DNA from: Pseudonocardia alni | Lineage (GTDB): Bacteria > Actinomycetota > Actinomycetes > Mycobacteriales > Pseudonocardiaceae | Length of the DNA stretch: 64,000 bases | Direction of reading: 5' to 3' | Assembly: GCF_002813375.1 (NCBI RefSeq) | Contig: NZ_PHUJ01000003.1 | Location: 496,001 to 560,000 of the forward strand | Part shown: positions 29,004 to 38,672 of the stretch, one piece after another | Position numbering within the stretch: position 1 is the first letter of the stretch | Layout of the letters: the number at the start of each line of letters is the position of its first letter | The notes under the pieces: generated by a model | Databases searched by the model: none | What the model saw: the letters and a program-made list of their open reading frames with translations, nothing else | Told to the model about the DNA's origin: nothing | Position numbers and translations under genes: made by a program

Positions 29004-30296
29004 GTGGACGAGCTCTGGAAGACCGACGACGAGGACCTTCTCGTCGCGGTCGCGGCCGTCCAGGAACGGATCAACCGCGAGTCCGCGTCCCTGGTCGCCC
29101 TCGTCGCCGAGGTCGCCACCCGCGGTCTGGCCGGGGCGAAGGGGTTCCGGGACACCGCGGACCTGCTGCGCACGGTGCAGAACGTCGGGGCGTCCACCGC
29201 CCGTGCCCGGGTCGACGCCGCCCGGAAGCTCTCGCCGCTGTTCCTGATCACCGGTGACCAGGTCGACCCCGAGCTGCCGGTGCTGGCGGAGGCGTTCGAG
29301 CAGGGCGCGGTGACCCCCGAGCACGTGCGCGTGATCATCCGGGTGCTCGCCTCGCTGCCCCCGCATCTCGGCGAGCACCGGCCGGTGCTGGAGGCCGACC
29401 TCGTCGCCCACGCCGGGACCCTGGATCCCGACGCGGTGGACACGCTGGGCCGGCGGGCCATTGCGCTGCTCGATCCCGACGGGCCGCGCCCGCGGGAACC
29501 GAAGCCGACCCGGAACCGGTTCACGTTGCGGCCGCAGGGGGCGGGGTTCGAGGCGCGGGGCTGGCTGGACACCGAGTCCGCCGCGGTCCTGCGCAGCGCG
29601 TTGTCCCCGCTCACCGCCCCGGCTGCACCCGAGGGTGCCGGGCAGGCGCGGGACGAACGCTCCACGGCCGAGCGCAACGGGGACGGGCTGGTCGAGCTGG
29701 CCCGTCGGTTGCTGGCGGTCGGGAATCTCGGAGTCGAGAACGGGCAGCCGGTAGCGCTGACCGTGACGGTGCCGTTGGAAACCCTGACCTCGGGTGCCGG
29801 GGCCGGGTTGCTGGGTTTCGGTGCGGGTGGGTCGTCCGCGGCGATCGCTGCGGAGGATGCGTTGCGGTTGGCGTGCGATGCGCGGGCGGTGCCGATCGTG
29901 CTGGCGTCGACGGGGGAGCCGCTGTTCGTCGGGCGCGAGCAGCGGCTGGCGAACCGGGCGCAGCGTCGGGCGCTGGCCCAGCGCGACGGCGGGTGCGCGT
30001 TCCCGGGGTGCGAGGCGCCGCCGCAGTGGTGCGTGGCCCACCACGTCGTGCACTGGGCCCACGGTGGGTGCACCGACCTCACGAACCTGGTGCTGCTGTG
30101 TCCGCACCACCATCGCATGATCCACATCGGGGACTGGGCGGTCGAGATCGACGGCGGGTTCCCGGAGTTCCATCCACCACCCTGGGTGCCGGGCGGGCCC
30201 CGGCGCAACCCGCTCCACCGGCCCGACCTGCCCGTCCCACGAAGCCCTCGGCACAGTGCTCCGGTGCTGCTCGACGCCGTCCTGGCCTCGTCGTGA
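29004..30296 (+). CDS. DUF222 / HNH endonuclease (13E12-type), SOS-linked
   Basis: 430 aa. The DUF222 region (about 10-290) is mostly helical. The C-terminal HNH domain has RDGGCAFPGCEAPPQWCVAHHVVHW, followed by LVLLCPHHHRMIH, with two Cys pairs for zinc and the catalytic His-His. GTG 29004 is 7 nt after TAGAAT, so the mRNA is leaderless. M. tuberculosis 13E12 genes are a known group of LexA-regulated genes, and a near-perfect LexA box lies here too. The biological role of the family is still unclear; nuclease activity is inferred from the HNH motif. Confidence 0.88.
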   Translation: MDELWKTDDEDLLVAVAAVQERINRESASLVALVAEVATRGLAGAKGFRDTADLLRTVQNVGASTARARVDAARKLSPLFLITGDQVDPELPVLAEAFEQGAVTPEHVRVIIRVLASLPPHLGEHRPVLEADLVAHAGTLDPDAVDTLGRRAIALLDPDGPRPREPKPTRNRFTLRPQGAGFEARGWLDTESAAVLRSALSPLTAPAAPEGAGQARDERSTAERNGDGLVELARRLLAVGNLGVENGQPVALTVTVPLETLTSGAGAGLLGFGAGGSSAAIAAEDALRLACDARAVPIVLASTGEPLFVGREQRLANRAQRRALAQRDGGCAFPGCEAPPQWCVAHHVVHWAHGGCTDLTNLVLLCPHHHRMIHIGDWAVEIDGGFPEFHPPPWVPGGPRRNPLHRPDLPVPRSPRHSAPVLLDAVLASS

Positions 30297-30319
30297 GTGG
30301 CCTACGCGGGCCGCCGCGG

Positions 30320-31006
30320 TCACAGCGACTCCCACTCCAGCTCCGGGCCGGACGGCCACGGCCGCTCCCACCCGCCCAGGCGCAGCACCGCGTCGACGAC
30401 GTCGCCGGTGAACCCCCACACCACGTCGCCGCCCACCCGGAATCCGGGGCCCCGCCAGGCCCCGCCGCCGGCCCGGAGCCGGAACCGGTGCGCCGGGTCG
30501 GCCAGCACCGCCGGCGGCACGTGCAGCACCGCCTCGGTCTCGGCCGGGTCGACCGCGTGCAGCCGGGTCGGCGTCCGCCAGTGCCCGAGCACTGCGGTCA
30601 CGTGGAACCCGGTCAGCAGGATCAGACGCGGCAGCATCGCGACGACGTCCACACCGGACGGGTCCAGCCCGGTCTCCTCGGTAGCCTCCCGCAGCGCCGT
30701 CGCGGCCGGGTCGGTGTCGCCCGGGTCCGCGCGGCCCCCGGGGAAGGAGATCTCCCCGGAGTGGTGGCGCAGTCGTCGGGCCCGCCGCTGCAGCACGACC
30801 TCCGGGCCGTCCGGGCCCTGGCCGAGCAGTACCAGAACGGCCGACTGCCGGGGCCCGACGTGGTCGGGGGGCAGGTCGTTCGCGCTGATGTCGCGCGGCC
30901 CGGCGTGCTCCAGCCCGCGCAGCAGCGGCCCCATCCAGTCGGGGGCCCGGCCGGGATCGGGCCGGGCCGCGGCGAGCCACCGGCGGGCCGCGGCGACGTC
31001 ACACAT
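30320..31006 (-). CDS. Nudix hydrolase, CoA pyrophosphatase (NudL) type
   Basis: 228 aa. The CoA-specific motif LRHHSGEISFPGG is followed by the Nudix box GRADPGDTDPAATALREATEETGL with the REATEE core, at about 85-120. Such enzymes cleave CoA or acyl-CoA into 3',5'-ADP and phosphopantetheine. Its start overlaps the end of the upstream VOC gene by 8 nt. Confidence 0.85.
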   Translation of the reverse strand: MCDVAAARRWLAAARPDPGRAPDWMGPLLRGLEHAGPRDISANDLPPDHVGPRQSAVLVLLGQGPDGPEVVLQRRARRLRHHSGEISFPGGRADPGDTDPAATALREATEETGLDPSGVDVVAMLPRLILLTGFHVTAVLGHWRTPTRLHAVDPAETEAVLHVPPAVLADPAHRFRLRAGGGAWRGPGFRVGGDVVWGFTGDVVDAVLRLGGWERPWPSGPELEWESL

Positions 31007-31385
31007 ACGGCCGGGTGATCATCTCGAGATAGTGACCGGCCGGGTCGAGGAAGTACACCCCGCGACCGCCGTGGCCGTGGTTGATCTCGCCGGGACGGGT
31101 GCGCTGGGGGTCGGCCCAGTGCTCCGTCCCGTCCTCGACGAGCCGGGCGTACGCGCGGTCGAACAACGCGTCGTCGACGAGGAACGCGTAGTGCTGCGGC
31201 TGGATCTCCGGCACCACGTGGAGCGGCAGGTCGGCGAACTGGACGAGGACACCGCCGTCGAGGGCGATGTTGGTGAACGGCCCCCAGGACGGCGCCTGCG
31301 CCGCCTCCAGGACGTGCCGGTAGAACGCGGCGGAGGCCACCCGGTCCCGGGCGGCGATGATCGTGTGGTTGAACGTGCAGGTCAT
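30999..31385 (-). CDS. VOC/glyoxalase-fold protein
   Basis: 128 aa with two beta-alpha-beta-beta-beta modules. FNHTIIAARD and RGVYFLDPAGHYLEMIT supply His and Glu positions usual for metal binding in the VOC superfamily. Substrate not identifiable. Coupled to the Nudix gene by overlap. Confidence 0.8.
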   Translation of the reverse strand: MTCTFNHTIIAARDRVASAAFYRHVLEAAQAPSWGPFTNIALDGGVLVQFADLPLHVVPEIQPQHYAFLVDDALFDRAYARLVEDGTEHWADPQRTRPGEINHGHGGRGVYFLDPAGHYLEMITRPYV

Positions 31386-31424
31386 ACGGGTCTCCTGACG
31401 AGCGGGGACCACGCGAACGACCTG

Positions 31425-31476
31425 CGGAAGGAGCTGCGCCCGCGGGCCCGTGCGGGACTGGGGAGAACTCCTTCCG
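31425..31476 (-). terminator. Terminator downstream of the gad-sugar ABC operon
   Basis: CGGAAGGAG (31425-31433) and CTCCTTCCG (31468-31476) are perfect 9-nt arms enclosing a smaller CCCGC/GCGGG hairpin. It lies between the solute-binding protein gene and the VOC gene on the same strand. Confidence 0.6.
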
Positions 31477-31509
31477 GCTGGGCCCATCGGGGGCGCACCG
31501 CGGAGGTTA

Positions 31510-32820
31510 TCAGCGCAGGGCCGCGTTGCCGATGTCCTGCGCCGCCCGCAGCCCCGGGCCGACCGCGACCCGTCCGGCGAACAACTCGTCGAGCGCGGGC
31601 TCCATCGCCGTCGTCGCCGCGCCCACCTTCGGGCCGGACGGGGCCGGGGTCGTCGGGCCGTCCGCGACGAACTCCCGGGTGTCGACGCCGCGCCGGGCCC
31701 AGTAGTCGAACCAGCCCCGCTGGGCCGGGGTGACCGCGGGCAGTCCGGCGCCGCTGTCGCCGACCGGGGCGGCGCCCTCGGGCGAGCCCAGCCAGCGCAG
31801 CACCCGCAGGATCTCCGGACGCTTCGGACTGTCGGCGTTGCCGGCGGCGACGATGCTCGACACCACGCTGACCCGGCCCCGCGGGCCCTCGACCATGGGG
31901 GCGACGCCCCACTCGAACGTGGCGCCCTCGGCGATGTTGGCGAGGTTGTAGGTGCCGCTCTGGAACAGCGCCATCCGCCCCTGCAGGAACTGGTCGCGGC
32001 TGAAGTCCGGGTTCTGGTTCGTGTCCGCCGCGGACGGCGCCACCCGCTCGGTGTTGATCATGTTCACCAGGTAGCCGAATGCCTCTTCGCCCGCGGGTGT
32101 CGCGATGTCGAAGGTCTCGTCGGGCGCCTGGAGCCGCCCGCCTGCCGAGCCGAGGAAGTCGACGTAGATCGCCTGCAGGTCCCGGGCGGCGTTGAAGCCG
32201 TACTGGCGCACGGTGCCCGGGTCGAATCCGGGCGTGCCGGCGCTGCGCCCGGCGGCGTCACGGGTCAGCTTCCGGGCCGCGGGGAGCAGGGTGTCACGGG
32301 CCGGGTCGGTGGGGTCCCAGCGCAGTGCGGCCGGGTCGACGCCCGCCGCGCGGACGAGGTCCTTGTTGTAGAACACGGCGATCCGCCCGTCGGTCACCAC
32401 CGGGACGCCCCACAGGGTCCCGCCGCGGGTGTACTGCTCGGCGGCGGCGTCCACCCAGCCGGCGCGCTGGTCGGCGAGCGCGGCACCGACGTCGATCAGC
32501 TTCCCGGCGTCGGCGAACGCCCCGAAGTTCGAGGAGTTGACCCAGTAGATGTCGGTCGCGGTGCCGGACGCGACGTCCAGCGGCAGCGAGGTGAAGTAGT
32601 CCGAGAACGGAACCTGCACGAGCTCGACCCGGATGTCCGGGTTGGCCCGCGAGAACGCGGCGAACGAGCGCTCGTAGGCCGCTGCGACCTGGGTGTCCCA
32701 CAGCCGCAGCGTCACCGTGGTCACGCCGTCGGCGTCGTCGTCGAAACGGGACGCCGGTGAGCACGCCGCCAGCAGCAGCACCCCGACCAGCGCCAGGGCG
32801 GCGCCCATCCGCCGTCTCAC
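31510..32820 (-). CDS. Sugar ABC transporter solute-binding lipoprotein
   Basis: 436 aa. The signal peptide ends in a lipobox LLAAC at about residue 20. The mature part is a family 1 solute-binding protein (VTTVTLRLWDTQ, YWVNSSNFGAF, LWGVPVVTDGRIAVFYNKDL). It delivers an oligosaccharide or polyol to the two permeases encoded just upstream. It starts in the stop of the permease gene (GTGA). No ATPase gene is in the operon, so a shared MsmK-type ATPase is expected. Confidence 0.88.
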   Translation of the reverse strand: MRRRMGAALALVGVLLLAACSPASRFDDDADGVTTVTLRLWDTQVAAAYERSFAAFSRANPDIRVELVQVPFSDYFTSLPLDVASGTATDIYWVNSSNFGAFADAGKLIDVGAALADQRAGWVDAAAEQYTRGGTLWGVPVVTDGRIAVFYNKDLVRAAGVDPAALRWDPTDPARDTLLPAARKLTRDAAGRSAGTPGFDPGTVRQYGFNAARDLQAIYVDFLGSAGGRLQAPDETFDIATPAGEEAFGYLVNMINTERVAPSAADTNQNPDFSRDQFLQGRMALFQSGTYNLANIAEGATFEWGVAPMVEGPRGRVSVVSSIVAAGNADSPKRPEILRVLRWLGSPEGAAPVGDSGAGLPAVTPAQRGWFDYWARRGVDTREFVADGPTTPAPSGPKVGAATTAMEPALDELFAGRVAVGPGLRAAQDIGNAALR

Positions 32821-33644
32821 CGGAACCCCGTGATCGTGATCGAGCGGACCACGCTGCGCTGGAACACCAGGAACAGCACGATCAGCGGGACGATCGCGAC
32901 CGTCGTCGCGGCCATGACGACCGGCCAGTTCCCGTTGTACTGCGTCTGCAGGCCCGCGGTCGCGACGGTCATCACCTGCCAGGTCCGGCCGGAGGTGATG
33001 ACCAGCGGCCACAGGAAGTTGTTCCAGTGCGTCACCACGGTGATCACCGCCAGCGTCGTGAGGATCGGCCGGCTCACCGGCACCACGACGTGCCGCAGGA
33101 TCCCGACCGTCCCGGCGCCGTCGAGCCGGGCGGCGTCGATCAGGTCCTGCGGGATGGTCCGGAAGTGCTCACGCAACAGGAAGATCGCGAACGGCGACCC
33201 GAGCACGTAGGGCAGCACCAGCGCCCAGAACGTGTTCCGCAGCCCCACCTCGGTCATCATCAGGTACAGCGGGATCACCGTCACCGCCTGCGGCACCATC
33301 AGCGTCCCCAGGTACACCCAGAACAGCGCGTCCCGGCCGGGGAACTCCAGCCGCGCGAACGCGTACGCCGCCAGCACCGAGAACAGCAGCTGCCCCACCA
33401 GGACGACGACCACCACCTGGGCGGTCACCGCGATCGGGGTCACGAAGTCGTAGTCCCGGCCGAACAGGGTCACGATGTTCTCCACCGTCGGCGGGGCCGG
33501 CGGTGACAGCACCGGCGTCGACGCGAACTGCCGGGTCGTCTTCAGCGCCGTCGTCACGCTCAGCACGAACGGCGCCAGCGTCGCCGCCGCGCCCACCAGC
33601 AGCGCGACCAGCACGGCCGCGTCGACGAGCCTGTCCCGCCTCAC
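32817..33644 (-). CDS. Sugar ABC transporter permease, MalG type
   Basis: 275 aa with six predicted helices. The EAA loop DLIDAARLDGAGTVGILRHVVVP (partly conserved EAA-G-I pattern) contacts the ATPase. It is coupled by GTGA overlaps to the genes on either side. Confidence 0.9.
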   Translation of the reverse strand: MRRDRLVDAAVLVALLVGAAATLAPFVLSVTTALKTTRQFASTPVLSPPAPPTVENIVTLFGRDYDFVTPIAVTAQVVVVVLVGQLLFSVLAAYAFARLEFPGRDALFWVYLGTLMVPQAVTVIPLYLMMTEVGLRNTFWALVLPYVLGSPFAIFLLREHFRTIPQDLIDAARLDGAGTVGILRHVVVPVSRPILTTLAVITVVTHWNNFLWPLVITSGRTWQVMTVATAGLQTQYNGNWPVVMAATTVAIVPLIVLFLVFQRSVVRSITITGFR

Positions 33645-34516
33645 GTGTCGAGCTCGTAGGTCGTGCGACGGCTGAACCACCGCTGCTGGGCCATGGTCAC
33701 CACCACCAGGATCACGAACAACACCACCGCCATCACCGCGGCCTGCCCGACCGCGCGGTTCTCGAACGCCTCGTAGTAGATCCGCCCCGCGACGACGTCG
33801 GTGACACCCTGCGGGCCGCCGTTCGGCGTGAGGGCGTACACCGAGTCGAACACCTGGAAGCTGGAGATCACCCCGGTGACCAGCACGAAGAACAGTGTCG
33901 GGCGCAGCAGCGGCAGCCGGATCCGCCAGAGCAGCTGCCACGCCGAGGCCCCGTCGAGCCGGGCCGCCTCCACGATCGTGTCCGGGATGGCGCGCAGCCC
34001 GGCCAGGAAGAACAGGGCGACGTAGCCGACCTGGGTCCAGGCGGTCACCGCGGCGACCGACGGCAGCGCCAGCGCCGGGTCGGCCAGCCACTCGACGCGG
34101 ATCCCGAGCAGCGCGTTGAGCGCGCCGTCGGTGGGGGACAGGATCCACCGCCACACCACGCCCAGCACCAGCGGCGCGCAGATCCACGGCAGGACGAAGA
34201 CCACCCGGAACACCGTCGTCCCGGGCAGCCCGCGGTCCAGCAGCAGCGCCGCCGCCAGTCCGAGCACGGTCTGCACCGGGATGACGATGAGTACGAAGAA
34301 CGCCGTCACCAGCAGGGACCGCGCGAACCGGCCGTCCGCGGCGACCGCGGCGACGTTGTCCAGCCCGACGAAGGTCCGCGGCCCGACCAGATCCCACCGG
34401 AACAGCGCCAGCCCCAGCACGATCAGCACCGGGAGCAGCAGGAACAGCACCACGCCCACCAGGCTGGGGGCCAGCAGCAGGTACGCGGTGCGGGTGTCCC
34501 GCCGGGACCGGCTCAC
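33641..34516 (-). CDS. Sugar ABC transporter permease, MalF type
   Basis: 291 aa with six helices and the EAA motif TIVEAARLDGASAWQLLWRIRLP. The GTG at 34516 overlaps the stop of the glutamate decarboxylase gene, which is unusual company for a sugar importer. Confidence 0.9.
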   Translation of the reverse strand: MSRSRRDTRTAYLLLAPSLVGVVLFLLLPVLIVLGLALFRWDLVGPRTFVGLDNVAAVAADGRFARSLLVTAFFVLIVIPVQTVLGLAAALLLDRGLPGTTVFRVVFVLPWICAPLVLGVVWRWILSPTDGALNALLGIRVEWLADPALALPSVAAVTAWTQVGYVALFFLAGLRAIPDTIVEAARLDGASAWQLLWRIRLPLLRPTLFFVLVTGVISSFQVFDSVYALTPNGGPQGVTDVVAGRIYYEAFENRAVGQAAVMAVVLFVILVVVTMAQQRWFSRRTTYELDT

Positions 34517-35907
34517 GTCCCGTGGGCGAAGCCCGCGGCCTCGCTCCCGCGGACGGGACCGGCCTGGCGGCGCAGCCGCTCCAGCAGCCGCGCCAGGTCG
34601 TCGAGCAGCAGCGCGGCCAGGTCGTGGCTGAACCCGTTGCGGACCACGATCCGCAGCGCCGCCAGGTCCTCCCGGTTCTCCGGGAACGTGTACGCCGGGA
34701 CCAGCCATCCCGTCTCGCGCAGACCCGCCGACACGTCGAACACCGAGAACGGCTCGCCGTCGGCGACGGTGAACGCGAACACCGGCAGCTGCGAGCCGTC
34801 GGTGAGCAGCCGGAACGCGCCCGTCGCCTCGATCCGCCGGGCCAGCCCGGTCGCGATCTCCCGGCAGGTGCCCTGCACCCGGGCGTAGCCCTCGTGCCCC
34901 AGCCGCAGGAAGTTGTAGTACTGGGCGATCACCTGGCCGCCGGGGCGGGAGAAGTTCAGCGCGAACGTCGGCATGTCACCGCCGAGGTAGTTCACCCGGA
35001 ACACCAGGTCCTCGGGCAGCGCGTCGGTGTCGCGCCACACCGCCCACCCGACGCCCGGGTGCACCAGGCCGTACTTGTGGCCGGAGGTGTTGATCGACGC
35101 CACCCGTGGCAGCCGGAAGTCCCACTCCAGGTCGGGGTCGCAGAACGGCGCGACCATCGCCCCGGACGCACCGTCGACGTGCACCGGCACGTCCAGCCCG
35201 GTGCGGGACTGCAGGTCGTCGAGCGCTGCGCACAGCTGCGCGACCGGCTCGTAGCTGCCGTCGAAGGTGGATCCCAGGATCGCGACGACGCCGATGGTGT
35301 TCTCGTCGCACAGTGCGACGGCCTCCTCGACGCCCAGGTGCAGCCGGTCGCCCTCCATCGGGACCAGCCGCGGCTCCACGTCCCAGTAGTTCGCGAACTT
35401 GTCCCAGCAGATCTGGACGTTCACGCCCATCACGATGTTCGGGCGGTCCGTCGGGAGACCCGCCGCCCTCCGCCGGTGCTGCCAGCGCCGCTTGAGCGCC
35501 AGCCCGCCGAGCATGCAGGCCTCCGACGAGCCCGTCGTCGAGCAACCGATCGCGCGGCCCGGGTCGGGGGCGTGCCACAGGTCGGCGAGCATCCGCACGC
35601 ACCGCTGCTCCAGGTCCGCGGTCCGCGGGTACTCGTCCTTGTCGATCATGTTCTTGTCGAAGGACTCGGCCATCAGCCGCTCGGCCTGGGGCTCCGCCCA
35701 CGTCGTGACGAACGTGGCCAGGTTCAGCCGGGCGTTCCCGTCGAGCATCAGCTCGTCGTGCACCACCTGGTAGGCGATCTCCGGGTGCATCCCCGTGTCG
35801 GGGATGCGGAAGCGGGGGATGTCGACGGGCTCCGCGGCGAAGACCGGGTTGACCGGGACCGCGCGGTCGTCGCCGCGGTCCTCCGAGGGTGAGTGCGCAC
35901 CGGGCAT
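34513..35907 (-). CDS. gadB: Glutamate decarboxylase
   Basis: 464 aa group II PLP decarboxylase. The PLP lysine is in INTSGHKYGLVHPGVGW, with HVDGASGAMVAPF supplying the Asp and substrate loop; FNKNMIDKDEYP-like SFDKNMIDKDEYPRT is the GadB N-terminal motif. It converts glutamate to GABA with proton consumption. No GABA antiporter is adjacent. TAGGTT (35914-35919 on the reverse strand) is 6 nt before the ATG, so it has its own leaderless promoter even though the gene lies 33 nt after matB. Confidence 0.93.
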   Translation of the reverse strand: MPGAHSPSEDRGDDRAVPVNPVFAAEPVDIPRFRIPDTGMHPEIAYQVVHDELMLDGNARLNLATFVTTWAEPQAERLMAESFDKNMIDKDEYPRTADLEQRCVRMLADLWHAPDPGRAIGCSTTGSSEACMLGGLALKRRWQHRRRAAGLPTDRPNIVMGVNVQICWDKFANYWDVEPRLVPMEGDRLHLGVEEAVALCDENTIGVVAILGSTFDGSYEPVAQLCAALDDLQSRTGLDVPVHVDGASGAMVAPFCDPDLEWDFRLPRVASINTSGHKYGLVHPGVGWAVWRDTDALPEDLVFRVNYLGGDMPTFALNFSRPGGQVIAQYYNFLRLGHEGYARVQGTCREIATGLARRIEATGAFRLLTDGSQLPVFAFTVADGEPFSVFDVSAGLRETGWLVPAYTFPENREDLAALRIVVRNGFSHDLAALLLDDLARLLERLRRQAGPVRGSEAAGFAHGT

Positions 35908-35940
35908 GATCCGAACCTAGAACCGGACGGCCCGGTCCGC

Positions 35941-37332
35941 TCAGGTTCCCAGCAGCTTCTTCTGGACCTTGCCCATCGGGTTGCGGGGCAGGCCGTCGAG
36001 GAACACGACCTCGCGCGGCCGCTTGTGCCAGGACAGCTGCCCGGCGACGTGGTCGATGAGGACCTGGGCGTCGTGGCCGTCGCCGACGACGTAGGCGACG
36101 ATCCTCTGGCCGAGGTCGGGGTCGGGGACGCCGACGACGGCGACCTCGGACACGGCGGGGTGGTCGAGCAGGACGGCCTCGATCTCGCCGGACCCGATGC
36201 GGTAGCCGCCGGACTTGATGAGGTCGGTGGACTCGCGGCCGACGATGCGGTGGAACCCGCCCGCGTCGCGGACGGCGAGGTCACCGGTGCGGAACCAGCC
36301 CTCGCCGGCCCAGCACTCGTCGTTCGCGTCCGGGCGGTTCAGGTAGCCGTCGAACAGCATGGGGCCGCGGACCTGCAGGCGGCCGACGGTCTCGCCGTCG
36401 TCGGGGACGGTGTCGGCGTCGGTCGGGTCGTCGGTGGCGGGGAGCAGGCGGGTCTCGGCGCCGGGGACGGGGAGTCCGACCCAGCCGGCGCGGCGTTCTC
36501 CGGAGGCGTGCGCGGACAGGGTGATCATGGTTTCGGTCATGCCGTAGCGCTCCACCGGCGCCTGCCCGGTGAGCGCGGCGATCCGGTCGAACAGCGATGC
36601 GGGCAGGGGCGCGCTGCCCGACACCAGCAGCCGGGCGCGGGACAGGGCGCGGGCGGCGTCGGGTTCGTCGACGATGCGGTTCCACACCGTCGGCACCCCG
36701 AAGTACATCGACGCCCCGACCGCGGCGTAGCGGGCGGGCTGCGGCTTCACGGTGTGCACGACGCGGGAGCCGCGGCGCAGTGATCCGAGGACGCCGAGGA
36801 TCAGGCCGTGGACGTGGAACAGGGGCAGGCCGTGGGCGACGGTGTCGTCGGGGGTCCAGTCCCAGACCTCGTAGAGGGCGTCGAGGCCGGCGGCGATCGC
36901 GGCGCCGGAGAGCTGGGCGCCCTTGGGGCGTCCGGTGGTGCCGGAGGTGTAGAGCAGCATCGCGGTGGCGGCGGGGTCGACCGGGCGCGGGCCGATCGGC
37001 TGCGCCCCCGGTAGGACCACGGGGAGGTCGACGTCGTCGGGGCGTTCCCCGGCCCAGGCGGTGGCGCCGGAGTCGGTGAGGACGTGGCCGCGCTCGGCGG
37101 GCCCGGAATCCGGCGGCACGGGCACGACCGGCACGCCGGCGAGGATCGCGCCGGTGACGGCGACGACGGTGTCGATCGAGGCGGTCGCGTGCACGGCGAC
37201 CGGGCCGTCGCCGGGGATGCCGGCGGCGAACCGGCCCGCCCGGTCGAGGAGCTCGGCGCGCGAGAGCACGTCGTCGCCGACGGTGACGGCGCGGTCGAGG
37301 TCGTGGCTGTCGGTGAGCGAGGTGAGGAACAA
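35941..37332 (-). CDS. matB: Malonyl-CoA synthetase (acyl-CoA synthetase, MatB type)
   Basis: 463 aa ANL enzyme. Motifs: LLYTSGTTGRPKGA (about 127-140), YGMTETMI, TGD and GRESTDLIKSGGYRIGSGEIE, and the C-terminal catalytic Lys in PMGKVQKKLLG. Pairing with a matC-type carrier points to malonate as substrate, giving malonyl-CoA for fatty acid or polyketide synthesis. It begins 25 nt after matC. The shorter N-terminus than in long-chain ligases fits MatB. Confidence 0.85.
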   Translation of the reverse strand: MFLTSLTDSHDLDRAVTVGDDVLSRAELLDRAGRFAAGIPGDGPVAVHATASIDTVVAVTGAILAGVPVVPVPPDSGPAERGHVLTDSGATAWAGERPDDVDLPVVLPGAQPIGPRPVDPAATAMLLYTSGTTGRPKGAQLSGAAIAAGLDALYEVWDWTPDDTVAHGLPLFHVHGLILGVLGSLRRGSRVVHTVKPQPARYAAVGASMYFGVPTVWNRIVDEPDAARALSRARLLVSGSAPLPASLFDRIAALTGQAPVERYGMTETMITLSAHASGERRAGWVGLPVPGAETRLLPATDDPTDADTVPDDGETVGRLQVRGPMLFDGYLNRPDANDECWAGEGWFRTGDLAVRDAGGFHRIVGRESTDLIKSGGYRIGSGEIEAVLLDHPAVSEVAVVGVPDPDLGQRIVAYVVGDGHDAQVLIDHVAGQLSWHKRPREVVFLDGLPRNPMGKVQKKLLGT

Positions 37333-37357
37333 CGTCGTTCTCCTGGTGGTGACGGGG

Positions 37358-38641
37358 TCAGACCGCCATGGCGGGCAGCACGAGGGCTCCCACCAGCGCG
37401 ATCGGGCCGATGACGACCATGGACAGGCCCCAGCGGGTCAGCAGCGCGGTCATGCGGGGACGTTCCTGCTCGTCGACGGTGGTGGCGACCAGCGTCGCAC
37501 CCACCGTCGAGAAGGGTGACACGTCCACGATGGACGAGCAGACCCCCAGCGCGCAGATCAGCGCCCAGCCCGGGATCCCGCCCTGCTGGACCAGCGGGAT
37601 CGCCAGCGGCACCAGTGCGGCGAGGATGCCGGTGGTCGACGCGAACGCCGACACCAGCCCGCACACCGCGCAGACCACCAGGGCGGCGAGCAGCGGGACG
37701 GTGAGGCTCGCGGCGAGGTCACCCAGCAGGTCGACCGAGCCGATCTCCTGCAGCACACCGACGTAGGTGATGATCCCGCCGACCAGCAGGACGGTGGACC
37801 AGTCGATCTCCTTCAGGGCGCCGCGGCCGCTGTCCGGGTCGATCAGGGTGAGCGCCGCGCCGAAGGCGAAGGCCAGCACCCCGACGTCGGGCTCGGCGCC
37901 GAGCACCGCCAGCACGACGACCGCCGCGACCAGGCCGAGCATCGCGACGACGGTGATCCAGTGCGTCACGCGGAACGGCTCGCGGGCCGGGGGCTCCTCG
38001 TCACCGGGCACCTCGGGCCCGGCGCCGCCGCCCGTCGTGACCGGGACGCGGCTGCGGGCGGAGAACATCAGGTAGGACGCGCCCAGCAGCACCAGGTTCG
38101 CGATGATCGCGACCGCGAACAGGGTCAGCGGGTTGAGGGCGATGCCCGCCGCCGACGCCGTCCCCCAGGTGACGATCCCGAACAGCGACGTCGGCGCGAA
38201 CCCGCCCGCCGACAGCCCGGTGCCGATCGCCAGCGCCATCAGCATCGGGTCCATCCCGCGCCGGTGCGCCACCGTCATCCCGATCGGCGCCATGACCAGC
38301 CCGCCCAGTGGCGAGCCCATCGCCGACACCACACCGGTGAGCAGGAAGAACGTCAGCGGCAGCGCCGCGGTCCGGTCGCCGACGACGACCAGCGCCCGGT
38401 CCACCAGCCGGCCGATGGTGCCGTTGGACTTCGCGATCCCGAAGAAGAAGGTCACCCCGACCAGCAGGACCAGGATGTCGACCGGGAAGCCCGCGACGAT
38501 GTCGTCGAGCGGCAGGCCCGCGACGAGCAGCCCCATGCCGGCGGCGGCCGCGAACATGACGATCCCGATGTGGGACCGGCGGACCTCGGCGATCACGAAG
38601 ACCGCCGCGAACACCACCAGCGTGATGACCTGCACCGCCAT
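37358..38641 (-). CDS. matC: Malonate/dicarboxylate carrier, MatC type
   Basis: 427 aa with about 11-12 helices. The N-terminal half matches the MatC dicarboxylate carrier domain (FPVDILVLLVGVTFFFGIAKSNGTI), and the C-terminal half has a second re-entrant motif ASTTGILAALVPLAIPLVQQ and CSSIVDVSPFSTVGA. It probably imports malonate with cations. First gene of the matCB unit, divergent from an IclR regulator. Confidence 0.85.
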   Translation of the reverse strand: MAVQVITLVVFAAVFVIAEVRRSHIGIVMFAAAAGMGLLVAGLPLDDIVAGFPVDILVLLVGVTFFFGIAKSNGTIGRLVDRALVVVGDRTAALPLTFFLLTGVVSAMGSPLGGLVMAPIGMTVAHRRGMDPMLMALAIGTGLSAGGFAPTSLFGIVTWGTASAAGIALNPLTLFAVAIIANLVLLGASYLMFSARSRVPVTTGGGAGPEVPGDEEPPAREPFRVTHWITVVAMLGLVAAVVVLAVLGAEPDVGVLAFAFGAALTLIDPDSGRGALKEIDWSTVLLVGGIITYVGVLQEIGSVDLLGDLAASLTVPLLAALVVCAVCGLVSAFASTTGILAALVPLAIPLVQQGGIPGWALICALGVCSSIVDVSPFSTVGATLVATTVDEQERPRMTALLTRWGLSMVVIGPIALVGALVLPAMAV

Positions 38642-38672
38642 GCCTACCCCCGTTGGTACGCGCTTGTCGTAT

